The translations under genes and the position numbers were made by a program. DNA of 64,000 nucleotides from the NCBI GenBank assembly GCA_014281115.1, contig JACONQ010000004.1, positions 1,364,001-1,428,000 of the forward strand, in the 5' to 3' direction. This DNA comes from Laburnicola sp. R22_1. Taxonomy: Eukaryota; Ascomycota; Dothideomycetes; Pleosporales; Didymosphaeriaceae. Position 1 is the stretch's first letter; each line of letters opens with the position of its first letter. Under the pieces are notes generated by a model that was not told the DNA's origin, did not search any database, and worked only from the letters and a program-made list of their open reading frames with translations. This document shows positions 24,683 to 34,931 of the stretch, piece by piece.

Positions 24683-25340
24683 ATGGCTAGTGTCCTCCCC
24701 ATCTTTGACGCTCCCTGCTTGGACAATGGCACTGCGCAACAGAGCGCGGAGTTCAGCGCATAGTTCCTTGAGGCCATGACCGAGTTTGGTTTCAATAAAC
24801 TCGTCAACCACAGCGTGCCTTTGCCCGTGGTGGAGGATACCTTTAGCAAGGTAAGCGCTATTGCTCCCTCAATTGACCATTTCTCACAAGGAAAAGATCA
24901 AGAGCTTCTTCAAGCTCCCATTTTCCGAGAAGGATATCATCAACGACCCCAAGAGGGGTCAGCAGCGTGGTTGGAGCCCACCAGGCGAGGAGAAGACGTG
25001 GTGGTTGGAGAGCAGCACTGGAGACATGGAATCACCAAAGTTCAGTGATAACAGGGTAAAAATCTTGTACACTAGTGAGATATGGTGCTGAAGTTGGTAG
25101 GAATCCTTCGACTGCGGCCACCCTGACGATGCAGTCTGCTCAAACCGATGGCCAACAGAGGCAGCCTTGCCCGGTTACCAGGAGACCATGGATAAGTTCT
25201 TATTTGACTGCGGCGCGTTGTGCGTCGACCTGTTGGAGGTGCTTGCCACAGGGATGGGTCTTGACTGGAAGCTCTTCTCCTCCAAGGGCATAAATGAGGC
25301 TTCCACCATCCAAATCAATCACTTATTCGGAGTTCCGTAG
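24683..25340 (+). pseudogene. 2OG-Fe(II) oxygenase (isopenicillin N synthase-like), truncated
   Basis: N-terminal half of a non-haem iron, 2-oxoglutarate-dependent dioxygenase. Exons 24683-24850, 24891-25055 and 25101-25340 (introns of 40 and 45 bp, in frame) give the DIOX_N region. It includes FLEAMTEFGFNKLVNHSVP, FFKLPFSEKDIINDP, RGWSPPGEEKTWWLE, ESFDCGHPDD, NRWP and LPGYQETMDKFLFDC, as in the family. A TAG at 24761 replaces a likely Gln, and the frame ends at TAG 25338 just as the catalytic jelly-roll should begin. The HxD...H iron triad is therefore absent. It lies head-to-head with the isopropylmalate synthase remnant. Confidence 0.8.
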
Positions 25341-26049
25341 TCGAATGGTAACTCTGAGGTCACCGTCCTATGGTTCGATTGCTCTGCAGCTGTTATGTGA
25401 TTAGCCTTTTACCCTTTACAATTATCGCGTTATGCTTTACCTCCCTACTATGGTTAATCTTAATTACGCCCTTTTTTATATACTTTTGCTGTTAGACGAG
25501 TCCTGGCGCTATATTTTCCCCGCTTTCAACATGTATCTGACATTGGGTTATTATAGTCGACATGATCCGTGAATTGCGTATTACACGGTTACGGTCGGAG
25601 CTGTGGAGATGGAAAGGAAGCCTGCTAGCAAATGTCGCTTCTGTCCGCTGTCACACGTGTGGGTTGTCGATAGCGACATTTAGCGGTCTCTACTAAGGCA
25701 AGGTCCTAGCCAAGTCGTAACAAGATCACTGAAGGATCATGACGGTCGTAAAAGAGGACGGTGGATTGTTTGATCGGCCAAGCCACACGGAAAGACTTTC
25801 CGGCCGCAGCAAAGATGAGGTTTTCCGACGGCTGCACAGACACTTTGTCCCCGCAACCCGAAAAATGTTACCGCGCCCTTTGTTTAGCATACATTGGTAC
25901 TGGTATGGGGCTGATCACTCATGTTCAAAAGCGTCGCACCCCAGCGGGTGCAATGAGACGACCACCTAACACTGTTTACAGGCTCGATCTTTCCTCTGTG
26001 CGTCCGCAATTGCATCTGGACCTGCATACTATACGTTAGACACACAACC
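25341..26049. other. Spacer with an imperfect hairpin and an rDNA-like scrap
   Basis: No gene. Arms AAATGTCGCT (25630-25639) and AGCGACATTT (25672-25681) form a 10-bp stem with a 32-base loop. Just downstream is a short sequence resembling the 3' end of 18S rRNA (next entry). Confidence 0.45.
25710..25740 (+). other. Possible vestige of the 18S rRNA 3' end
   Basis: CAAGTCGTAACAAG followed after 7 bases by GAAGGATCAT. In fungal rDNA the same two strings flank about 20 further bases at the 3' end of 18S rRNA and start of ITS1. No 5.8S or further 18S sequence was recognised nearby, so this would be a tiny relic. Confidence 0.4.
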
Positions 26050-26651
26050 ATGGCAGATGTAACACCGGAATCTCCCGACTTTGAGTTGGAGGATTTTGGC
26101 GAGCATGCCCCTCAACAGTTGCCTCCTGTGGATGGTGGAAAAGACGCATGGCTCTTTCTGGCCGCTGCCGTCGTGGTTAAGGCCCTGGTATGGGGTGAGT
26201 GCCGTGTGACGTCCGGACGTCTACGCATCGCCACAATCTGCATGCCGCTGCGTCAGTGATTCCGGTAGCAAAAGAGCGGTCGCTAACGTCCGTTAGGCTT
26301 CCCATTCTCATTTGGGGTGTTCCAGGATTACTACTCGACCCATGAGCCTTTTGTAGGCTCTGGAAGTATAGCTGTTATTGGTACATGTGCTATGGTGAGT
26401 TGTGTGGCGAACTGTCGGTGAAACGCGCTTACAGCATCCAGGGCATTATGTACCTAGACCTGGTCTTGGTCTTTACTCTGTTGAAGATGTGGCCTATTTA
26501 CTAGCGCTGGGCGATAGTGGGAGGCCTGTTAGTTATGTGTCTCGCGCTCGCACTTAGTAGCCTTTCGAACAAGACGATGGAGCTTATTGTCTCTCAAGGC
26601 GTTATCTACGCAATTGGTAGCTTGTTCGCCTACTCCTCGATGTGCCTGTAA
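26050..26651 (+). pseudogene. MFS transporter (monocarboxylate-permease type), truncated
   Basis: N-terminal part of a major facilitator transporter of the plasma membrane. Exons 26050-26194, 26297-26394 and 26442-26651 splice in frame at GTGAGT...TTAG and GTGAGT...CCAG. The protein starts with an acidic cytosolic tail, then DGGKDAWLFLAAAVVVKALVWGFPFSFGVFQDYYSTHEPF, characteristic of this family as read in pieces across the first intron, then further hydrophobic helices. TAG at 26502 interrupts the frame (PIYxRWAIVGG, normally Gln). Translation ends at TAA 26649 after only about 150 codons, against roughly 450-500 in complete members. It shares its neighbourhood with two other broken metabolic genes. 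Confidence 0.75.
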
Positions 26652-26937
26652 ATGTGTGGAATGACGTCGGAGGGAGATTAAATAGTCTGTGTAACCAATA
26701 TTAGCAAACCAGCCTAACGGCATTCGGATAGCAACGCGGGACGTCAGCGATTGTGCCCACCAGCCATCGCCTGCCACCGACGGTCACTGTCAACCGTCGT
26801 CGCATCCATCTCGCGCTCTCGCAGCACGCATCCCTCTCACTCTGTGTTTGATGAATTTCTGTTCTTGCCATTGAGTTCGACGCTTTCTCGAACTGCGCCC
26901 GTCGCAAAGTCCTTCGCAAGGCCCACTGGCTCTCGAT
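26652..26937. other. Intergenic
   Basis: No gene seen. It probably contains the promoter and leader of the next gene. Confidence 0.35.
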
Positions 26938-28949
26938 ATGACTTGTTGGCGCGAGGACAGTCCGGGCAATGTGCGCCCGCAGTTCCCTAAAGGACACGCC
27001 AACAGTGTCGCTGGTAGCGTCAAGAGAAGAAAAAAAGCATGCATCCTGAGTACCTTCGCATCGAAGCCTGTTGTCATCGATGAAGGCGACGACTTAATCG
27101 GGTTCGTTAGTGTAGAGGAACCCGTCCTTCCGTTCGCGGAAGTGGCGGAGATAGCCCAGGCGGACACGTTCGAGTTGGTGAAGGCCGTGCAGAGATCACC
27201 GACTTACTACGTTAAAGAGCTACGCTTGGCTACATCCAACCGGTCGAAATTGTCGCCGCAGTGGGTTCACCCACCGCACGAGGAGTTTTTCGGAAGGACT
27301 GAGAAAGTGGTGAAGCTGCTTCTGCATTCCAGAAGGGGCTTGACCAAGGAAAAGTTTGTGGAACTTCTTCGGGATGAATCGTTTTTGGAGGGTCCGGTCC
27401 AACAAATTCTCAATGACCAGGGAGAAATCGTGGTTAGTGCGAATCCTCGGACGGGCCAGAGGAGGATAAAGGAAGAGAAAGGTGAAAAGGGGGAGAAAGA
27501 AGGGAAGGAAGACAAGAGTAAGAAAGAAAAGAGCAACATAAGCAACAAGGACGCAGATGGCGAACGGGGCGATAAGGCTGTAACCCGCGACAAGCGTGTG
27601 AAGGAAGAGAAGCGTGTGAAGAAAGAGAAGGGTGTAAAGATTGGTGAGGCGATTGAAATTGGTGACGATGCCGAGGGTGGAGAGGGTTGGGGCTTGAGGA
27701 TTTGGGGCCTCGACCAGCAACAATTTCTCAGACAGCCAGCTCTCGTCTGGACGAACCACACTGAAGTTGAAGCCGATCCGCCAATAATGGGACGAGGAAA
27801 GAGACGTGAGGCTGACAAAAAGTACGCAGCTCTCTTCATATACCCTTTGCTTGGCTGATGAGCGACTATAGGGCTGGCGAGACTGGACCTAATCGGATGG
27901 CCCGCGACCAGTGAGTTGATATCCTGCATTGTCAATCTTTGGCTGAACAGAGACTTAGGATCAAGGTCAACGTTCGCAAGTGGATCCTCAGTCGGATCTA
28001 TGATAAATTGGATACGGAGGACGCGAAACGGATCAAGTCCACTGAGGATAAATTTCGAATACCTCGAGTCCATGTTAATCAGGGATCGCTCACGCAGAGA
28101 CGGCGCGCAGGGGAGATGGACCTGGAACAGCGACCCCCCAAGCGTCGCGCCAGGCGGTCTCGCGTTCGGGCGCTTTCCGCCGAGAAGTCTGACATCGAGG
28201 AGATTTCTCTCGTCGAATCTGACACCCAGGAGCTTCCCGTTGAAGAGTCTCGCATCCAACCGCTCCCCGTCCAGGAACCTATTGAACAGACTTTCGCCGA
28301 CGAGTCTGATGAGGAGATTTCCCTCGTCGATCCTCACACTCGGGAGACTTCCGTTGTGGAATCTCACAGCCAGGAGCTTCCCACCCGGGAACGTCACCTC
28401 GATGAGATTTTTATCCTCCAATCTGACGACGAATATGACGACGAATATGACGACGAATATGACATGGATGGTATTTCCGTCGTCGATCCTAACGCCCTGG
28501 AAACTTCCGTCTCGGAAGTTCATAGCCAGAATCCTCAGATTGACAATTTCGATGTCAAGGAGATCCTGTCCCTTATCAATCACGACGAGAACCTGCCTGT
28601 CACGGTACCTCACACTCGGGAACTTCCCTTCGACGACGATTCCTCGTCCTCGGACATCGACACAATCCTCGAGCTTCTCATAAGGGAACCTCGTTCTGAG
28701 GACCGCACAAGGCAATCTCCCGCCAAACACACACACAAATGTGTGACGGAGCATACTACGCCGACCCAGAATATCCCGACTTTCCCGAACTTGCCGACGC
28801 CCCAAGACACCCACAAACGCAGACGCAGAGCACATCAACTCGGATCGGCACGAGCGTCTCCCATCAACACCGTCGCCTCGCTACCTTTGGTCGCGGCAGG
28901 GGTAGTTGACACCCCAACTTTCCTACCCTTGGTCTTTCTCTTGTTGTAA
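26938..28949 (+). CDS. Hypothetical disordered, charged protein
   Basis: No family recognised. Two plus-strand frames can be joined by introns 27822-27871 (GTACGC...ATAG, 50 bp) and 27911-27958 (GTGAGT...TTAG, 48 bp) around a 39-base exon. Both keep frame, giving 637 residues. The N-terminal third looks globular (FELVKAVQRSPTYYVKEL, EKVVKLLLHSRRGLTKEKFVELLRD by pieces). Next come a Lys/Glu stretch (EEKGEKGEKEGKEDK) and an acidic region of degenerate repeats (SLVESDTQELPVEES, SLVDPHTRETSVVES) with SDDEYDDEYDDEYD. Such composition suggests a nuclear or chromatin-linked protein, but that is only a guess. A first exon further upstream cannot be excluded. A 523-codon antisense frame (27267-28838) looks like a compositional shadow. 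Confidence 0.55.
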
Positions 28950-31900
28950 AAGCAGGACTATCATTTGCGCATTTTCTTTACCCATACGACTTGGCTTTTC
29001 CTACATGTTTGAAACGAATCTCTATATTTTTATACCCATGTATTTCTTAACGCTGGGACGATTTCGGTTATGTTGTCTAGAAATGCATTCACTCTCATAC
29101 ACAATCATTTGAGCTTCTACAATATTGATTTAATAGCGTTGATAATTTGCGCATATGTGACATACTGCAAAGCCCGCCAAACAAAAAGCCTGCCGCCTGC
29201 GCGAAGCCGGTAGGCAAAACATGCGCTCATTCTACCTTCCAACCATCTCATCTCCCTCCCGCCGTCCCAATAGTACGCCTCGATCATCACAAAGATAAAA
29301 TAACCTAGCATGTGTATATCTGCATCACACGTCTTCCGTCGTGCTTAGACACAAAACACAAAACACAAGTAGCTCTGTTCAGCATCCCAGACGAAAAGCC
29401 TCGTCTGAGAAGGTCCCGCCCCGACCAGCGTGGAGGAAGAGCATCCGGGGCTGATTTTTGGTGGTCCAGGTTGACTCCTGGGGGATGAGGAGGAGGATGT
29501 GAGAGGCGCTTGTGGTGAGGTGCGCGGTTGGGCGCAGAGAGTGGGGAGTGGAGAGTGGGGGCTTGCGATGTCGTTGTGACACGCGGTGGTGGTGGGAGCT
29601 CTGGCTCTGGGATTTATTAGCGTTGAGTGGGATTGTGGGTTGAGGCCGATGTTTGGTGACTTTCCAGGCGTGCTGAGAAAATTTGGACGGTTGCTGGAGG
29701 GGTGGATCCATGGATGACCGTGGGAGGTTGGTGTGATTGCGCTGAGTGCATGGGACGACCAACGCCATGCAACACCAGCGGAAAAACCATCGACGACATC
29801 AACTGCAAATACTCCATCTAGACGCAAGTTATTAGCATAGCATCGATCGCGAACTCTCAAAAAAAGACTATTAATTCATTCGGCAATGGAAACCAGGACT
29901 ACTCCCGCCCGAAGAACATAGTACGCCGGTTACGGCACCTAGAAACTCCTATAGAAGGATGGCCACATTACTCCTCAGTAACAGAAGATTTCCCTGTGTA
30001 GTAGGGAAAAAAAAATCAAAACCCTAAAACAGACAAAGGGATCAACTCCGAAAAGAAAAGCTCACACCCTTGAGCTGTATACCCTCGACAGTCAAGCAGG
30101 TCTGCTGATCTCGACGCAGCCGAAGCAAAGCGACGAAGTCACCCGACGAAGCGGGATCGATGTCTCAATCGAAGGCACCGCCTAGACGATCGGGAACCTC
30201 GCCGAAGACAGCTAAAGTGCTTTCCAAGACGCTAGTCGCTGTCGACCTTTCACACAATCAGCACCGCGCATGTGCCGCCATCAACTCAGCTCACATACCC
30301 TTGAGGAGCGTCGTAGAAAGATGTGTGGATTCAGCGTAGATGTACGCGACCTCCGGAAGAAGGGGGGAGGGTGGCTGAGGCGAGAGTAACCGTCGATATC
30401 GAGGTTTGTTGGAGGGGGAATAGTCGAGGTCCTGTCCAGTCCAGAGCCAGTCATCCGAGGCCAGGTGTGCTGCGCAACCCAATTTCTTGGTCCTCAAGGA
30501 GCCGTGCGACTGAGCGTGTTGGTTGCTCTATGTCGTGAGGCAGTGTCGCAGCAAGGGTTGTGCTGTGATTGGTGTGATGGGTGAAGCAATCATGAGTCAC
30601 TGTGGGACTTGTCAGTGACTGTTCAGGTGGCGGTGCACAGCCTCCTTGGAGTTGGGATAAGAGGTAGAGGCCGCGGTCGACATTGAGGAGAAAAGCGGTC
30701 AACCTGCCCTCAGTCGCAGCGGAATGCTGGACGGAAGACACTCAAAAACACCAAGGACCATCACCAGCGACTCATATTGGAAAGAAGAACGGGCTTCTAG
30801 GCCATCTTTTTTTCGCGATCGAGCACACAAAAACGAAGTGGATGTATACTCACATTTGCAAACTCGCGCGCCGACATCAACCGTTCCATCCTCCCCACAG
30901 CGTCCCCAATCCATCCTCCTCCCCAGGGCAGGCCCATCCGGAGTAGCAGTAATTACGCTCATCTCAATGTTGTGCATGTCAAGCCCAGTTTTCCACTTTG
31001 GTGCGAAAAGACCAGGGCGTGGCCCAAATTTTCGGGCGTTCTGCGTATGTGTGTGTGTTATCGCAATCGATGTGTTGGAGTCAGTATTGCGGTATTCGTG
31101 TGGTATGAATTTTTGAGAGAGGGTATGTGTGTATGAACGAGAGGGAACACGGAATGACTGGATTATTTCTACCTAGAGCAGGCCCCACCATCGCCAAGCC
31201 GACTCAGCCTTCAGCCCTCGTATCCATGCCTCAGACCTAAACTGCAACGAGAAAAGGGTGCCCAGGCTAACTAATCAGAGCACAAGCTGAGTCGGCTGTG
31301 CCAGGGAGTGGTTGCCTGATGCTTTATTTTTGGGGGTTGTGATTTGGTAGCGTTCGGTGTGTGTTTTGTGGTGGTGGGCTGTTGCGCGCCCGTCTTCGAC
31401 TCTTTGGTTAGCTTGCATGTTTTCAGCTGAGTGCGCGCCGAACGAGCCACTCGATTCGTAATTTTGGCGTTCACACAGCCCGCGTGTGCGGTTTTGGGGG
31501 ATGTGTGTGCGAAGTTCGCTCCGTAGTTCGAGATATGGTTCGTCGGTAACCGAGAGAGTTCCGCACACGATTATAATGGGGCGAGGCCCCACTGTAGATT
31601 TGAAACACCAATGCGGCTGAAACATCACATGATCTGATTGTGCGAATCCGTCATTGCCCATTCGTAATACCTCCTGTTGGAACAGCACATAGTAGCCTTA
31701 GAATTCCCGAGTAAAATCGCCGGATGTGGATGAAAAGACAGCATTATTCAATTGCTAAAGATGTTGAGACGCCTTCGAGAAAACCAACCACTACTCCCAT
31801 CCTCAATCCTTTCTAGGTTGCTCGTTATTACTAAGAAGGGCAGTGATAGAGATATTACCCGAAGATGTCTCGTAGCGTCGCGTGAGCACGGGAGTGGAGT

Positions 31901-32569
31901 GCTTCCATAGCAATCCAGTATCGACGAACTTCGTCTGGCTTATCTGCCCATTCTGGCCTCTGTTCGTTGATATGACCTAGATAATCGCTGGTCAGCAGGC
32001 GCTTTCGGTAGAACCGCGGTCAGATCAAATTTACGAAAGTGGTCACACTCACTTGTATGTTCTGAGCTTATCACCTTGCGGGGTTTAAAAGCCAGGAGGA
32101 TGCAAGCTATATCGACACGTGCATGTAGCCGTACCTTCTGGCGTTCGGCCTTTCCTAGAACGCTCGTTACGCTCTTGCCTGCTACTAAGATAACATCAAC
32201 ACGCCTTCTATATGCTCTTAATAGCGTATAATTATAGAGTATAGGAAACAAAGAGTTAAGCCTACATCAACTGCGGATCTTAGGAACGCACAACCCCCAT
32301 AAGGTAGGGCAGACCGATTTTTTGTCCGTGGTGCATCGGGACTTTCTGGCTCTGATAAGACGCTTAATGGGCTGTGATACAGCTACACGACAGAAGTTAA
32401 GTAAGGTTGGCCTTGGTATTGCTTATCCTGGGGCAACACATCAAACTCAAACTTTTGTCCTAGTACTGTAGCCATGCAAGCTTGGTGGTGATCTACTGAC
32501 GCACAAGACTTATTTCCGCTCAAAACGAGATCGGTCGCCAATCATGAAGGAAGACATCCGTGTCGAACC
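28950..32569. other. 3.6-kb stretch without a supported gene
   Basis: GC content is normal and there is no transposon structure. Frames on the minus strand (29345-29860, 31275-31688) and at 30291-31116 are Ser/Pro/Thr low complexity or begin at non-ATG codons, and no family is recognised. A poly-A run lies at about 30005-30013. Part of a short dispersed motif (TATTGCTTATCCTGGGGCAA) occurs at about 32417, about 150 bp past the HET gene's stop. Confidence 0.4.
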
Positions 32570-34582
32570 TCAACCCAACCGTATACTTTGCCACGTCTGC
32601 TCCACATTATTCTCGGGGTCAATAATGTAGGAACCAATAGCCACGCGCTCCCAATGGTGTCCCATATATTGCACAATCAGAAGATGCTGTTTTCTAATCG
32701 CAGTGCCCATCTGTTTCGCCATTTCACTGTCCCGGCCTTGATTTCCCTTCACAGTGCGGTGGAAGTGGATCGCAAGGAAGCTGTCTTGAGGTTGTAGATC
32801 ATGTGTCGTGGTCCTGGATACCGAAAGAATGGAAGAAGTCCCGTCGGCAAGACGCAGGGAAAAACGCGTGCCATTGGGCTGACCATCAACCGCGTCGAGG
32901 GCGTAAAAGACGGGGCTTGCATATGCCTCGACGTGGATAAAGCCACTTAGTTGATGGGAACCAAGTAGCGTTTCGTACCTCTCCTGGAACTCTTTCCAGC
33001 TCATCGTGGCGCCACTGTAGAGTTCAACGGATACCCGAAGAGCTTTTTCGTTCACCTTTGGATCTCGTGGACGCCCGACCCTACGAGGTGTTCGAATGAG
33101 AGCAACATCCGTGTATTCGTCCGGCCAAGTGATCGTGCCATACCATCCAGTCCAGGACCAACTCGGAAATCCATTTCGTCGCTTTGAGGGCACTTTCAAA
33201 CCCCATCGAAGGCTCTCAGAAAAGATAGGCATGGCACGCTTGGAGTTGGTAAACAATTTGTTTTCGTTGGGATAGGATGCTGAACTCGGAAATGGAATTC
33301 CATACAGGTGCCGCATGGGGTTGTTCATCTTTTCAAAGGCTCGGAATATTCCGAGTATTCCATTCAGAATATCGGATTCGTGCGATAGTGATCTCTGGGA
33401 ATACTCGTGTATCCGACAATATATATCCCAAGGGTCGACACCGCAGCCATTAAGAGGAAAAATTCCCATGCGTCCTGTTGTGCGGTAGCGTCTGTTTAGA
33501 TATGGCTTATCTGGAGTATGTATTTTCTTGAAGGACTCAAGTGGGATATCCATCATCTCGGCGCAGTAACAGCCTCGACACTCAAAGAATAACTGTTCGT
33601 CGGTGAACACCAAACGCCGCATCGATAGCAAGCCTTCCTGGTACGTCCATGCTCGAGAAATCCATCTACAGTTATCAGGCCGTAGTTCAGGTCTAGGTAT
33701 GGCAGACAAATGCTCGTTGCCAACAGAAACTGAAGATGTCGGTTCACGGAAGCTCTTGTCGACACCTGGAAGCCCATGATTTGCATTCGTTCCCGCAGCT
33801 GCAATAATGGTAACGATAGCCTGCTGATATATGGCGTCCATCTGTTGTAGTTGATTATGGAAATCTTCTCGATTTGCCTGGTCCATACAATATTTGTCAA
33901 CCCACAGACGCTTGTATCCGAGCTTCTGTGTAGCCATTATTGCATCTTGTATGGTCCGTGGATATACTGGGGATCCTTGCGAAGATGTTTCATCATTGCC
34001 CCATACGTAACTGAGAGCGACATAGAGGTCTTCTTCTTCTGCCTCTACTACGTCGCCGGTAGAGCAGTCAATTAACCTTAAGTTGTGAATCTTGTTGCTT
34101 CTGTCGCCACTGCACTGGTCGGCATGAAGCTCCGTGCAGATTCGCAACCACTCTCTCGGTTGATCAAAGTCGATCGAGGTCTGAACGTGCCTCAGCCAAG
34201 AAGGGAACTCTGCAGTGTGCGCGGTGATATAGGGCACATCACCGGGAGGAGGTCCATTCTCCGAGGTCGACAAAACAACGAGTCTATGATCCAAGATTTG
34301 GAACAACCTGTCAGGCACTTCTCTGGTCTTTATAGAGAACAAAAAGTATGGTTGGTCTTTCGAGCCATCGGTTTCGAACTGGCGTGACAGAAGTTTGGTG
34401 AGGAACCCGCACAGAGAACACATATCCGGTTGCCAGTCTTTCACAGGCCCTAGAGCAAGTCTCGGTTTCGTGGAAGATCGCACTCCTGCAATGTCGAGGT
34501 TCTCGCATTTGGAACAGAGGTGAGAGAGACCCTCGGGGAATAGGTGCCGCTCTTGCGTGGGATGACGGGCAGCAGTGCCCAT
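32570..34582 (-). CDS. HET-domain protein (heterokaryon incompatibility type)
   Basis: Intact single-exon gene, 670 residues from ATG 34582; the frame extends four codons upstream but only to a TTG. The HET domain (about residues 185-340) is shown by LYVALSYVWGNDE, a TIQDAIMATQKLGYKRLWVDKYCMDQ block (usually WVDxLCINQ), QQMDAIYQQAIVTIIAAAG and RWISRAWTYQEGLLSMRRLVFT. Upstream, HLCSKCENLDI and CSLCGFL form a cysteine-rich N-terminal segment common in this class. HET proteins take part in non-self recognition and programmed cell death on hyphal fusion, but most family members have no tested role. The gene lies 330 bp from the transposon G/F block and has kept its frame despite RIP nearby. Confidence 0.88.
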   Translation of the reverse strand: MGTAARHPTQERHLFPEGLSHLCSKCENLDIAGVRSSTKPRLALGPVKDWQPDMCSLCGFLTKLLSRQFETDGSKDQPYFLFSIKTREVPDRLFQILDHRLVVLSTSENGPPPGDVPYITAHTAEFPSWLRHVQTSIDFDQPREWLRICTELHADQCSGDRSNKIHNLRLIDCSTGDVVEAEEEDLYVALSYVWGNDETSSQGSPVYPRTIQDAIMATQKLGYKRLWVDKYCMDQANREDFHNQLQQMDAIYQQAIVTIIAAAGTNANHGLPGVDKSFREPTSSVSVGNEHLSAIPRPELRPDNCRWISRAWTYQEGLLSMRRLVFTDEQLFFECRGCYCAEMMDIPLESFKKIHTPDKPYLNRRYRTTGRMGIFPLNGCGVDPWDIYCRIHEYSQRSLSHESDILNGILGIFRAFEKMNNPMRHLYGIPFPSSASYPNENKLFTNSKRAMPIFSESLRWGLKVPSKRRNGFPSWSWTGWYGTITWPDEYTDVALIRTPRRVGRPRDPKVNEKALRVSVELYSGATMSWKEFQERYETLLGSHQLSGFIHVEAYASPVFYALDAVDGQPNGTRFSLRLADGTSSILSVSRTTTHDLQPQDSFLAIHFHRTVKGNQGRDSEMAKQMGTAIRKQHLLIVQYMGHHWERVAIGSYIIDPENNVEQTWQSIRLG

Positions 34583-34914
34583 TTCCGTTATCAAATGTTC
34601 CCTATCGATCTAGCGTTGATTGAGAGATTATTGCTCTGGGACTTTTATCACCAATCCCTTGTAATACTGTCTGTTTCTGCAAGGATTCTGGTGTTATGGC
34701 TGATTGCGCGGGCGCAGTGAATCCTGGTCGGAACAATAGCGCGATTGAAGACGCCGCAGGCTCGAAAGAACAAGAACTCTGTAGCCTCTCGGAATTAGAA
34801 CGACCGCATCAAAAGAGCTTTACCGCGGTACCGGAATTCCACTAGAAAACGCAATATGCTTGGATGTTTAGTGATGCCGAGAGCCCCGCACCGCCTTATG
34901 CACGGCGATTACTA
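34583..34914. other. Intergenic between HET gene and element G
   Basis: Probable 5' flank of the HET gene. No gene or motif is recognised. TA at 34913-34914 is the target copy of element G. Confidence 0.4.
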
Positions 34915-34931
34915 ACGTGTTTGATCACGTA

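Noticed and set aside
27267..28838. 523-codon minus-strand frame
   Set aside because: Lies antisense to the better-supported spliced plus-strand gene; no recognised domain; likely a codon-bias shadow.
29345..29860. 171-codon minus-strand frame
   Set aside because: Ser/Pro/Thr/His-rich, no family, start context and splice partners unclear.
30451..30741. 96-codon minus-strand frame
   Set aside because: Begins at GTG rather than ATG and has no recognisable domain.
34583..34594. Four-codon N-terminal extension of the HET gene
   Set aside because: The extension starts at TTG; the first ATG at 34582 is the sensible start.
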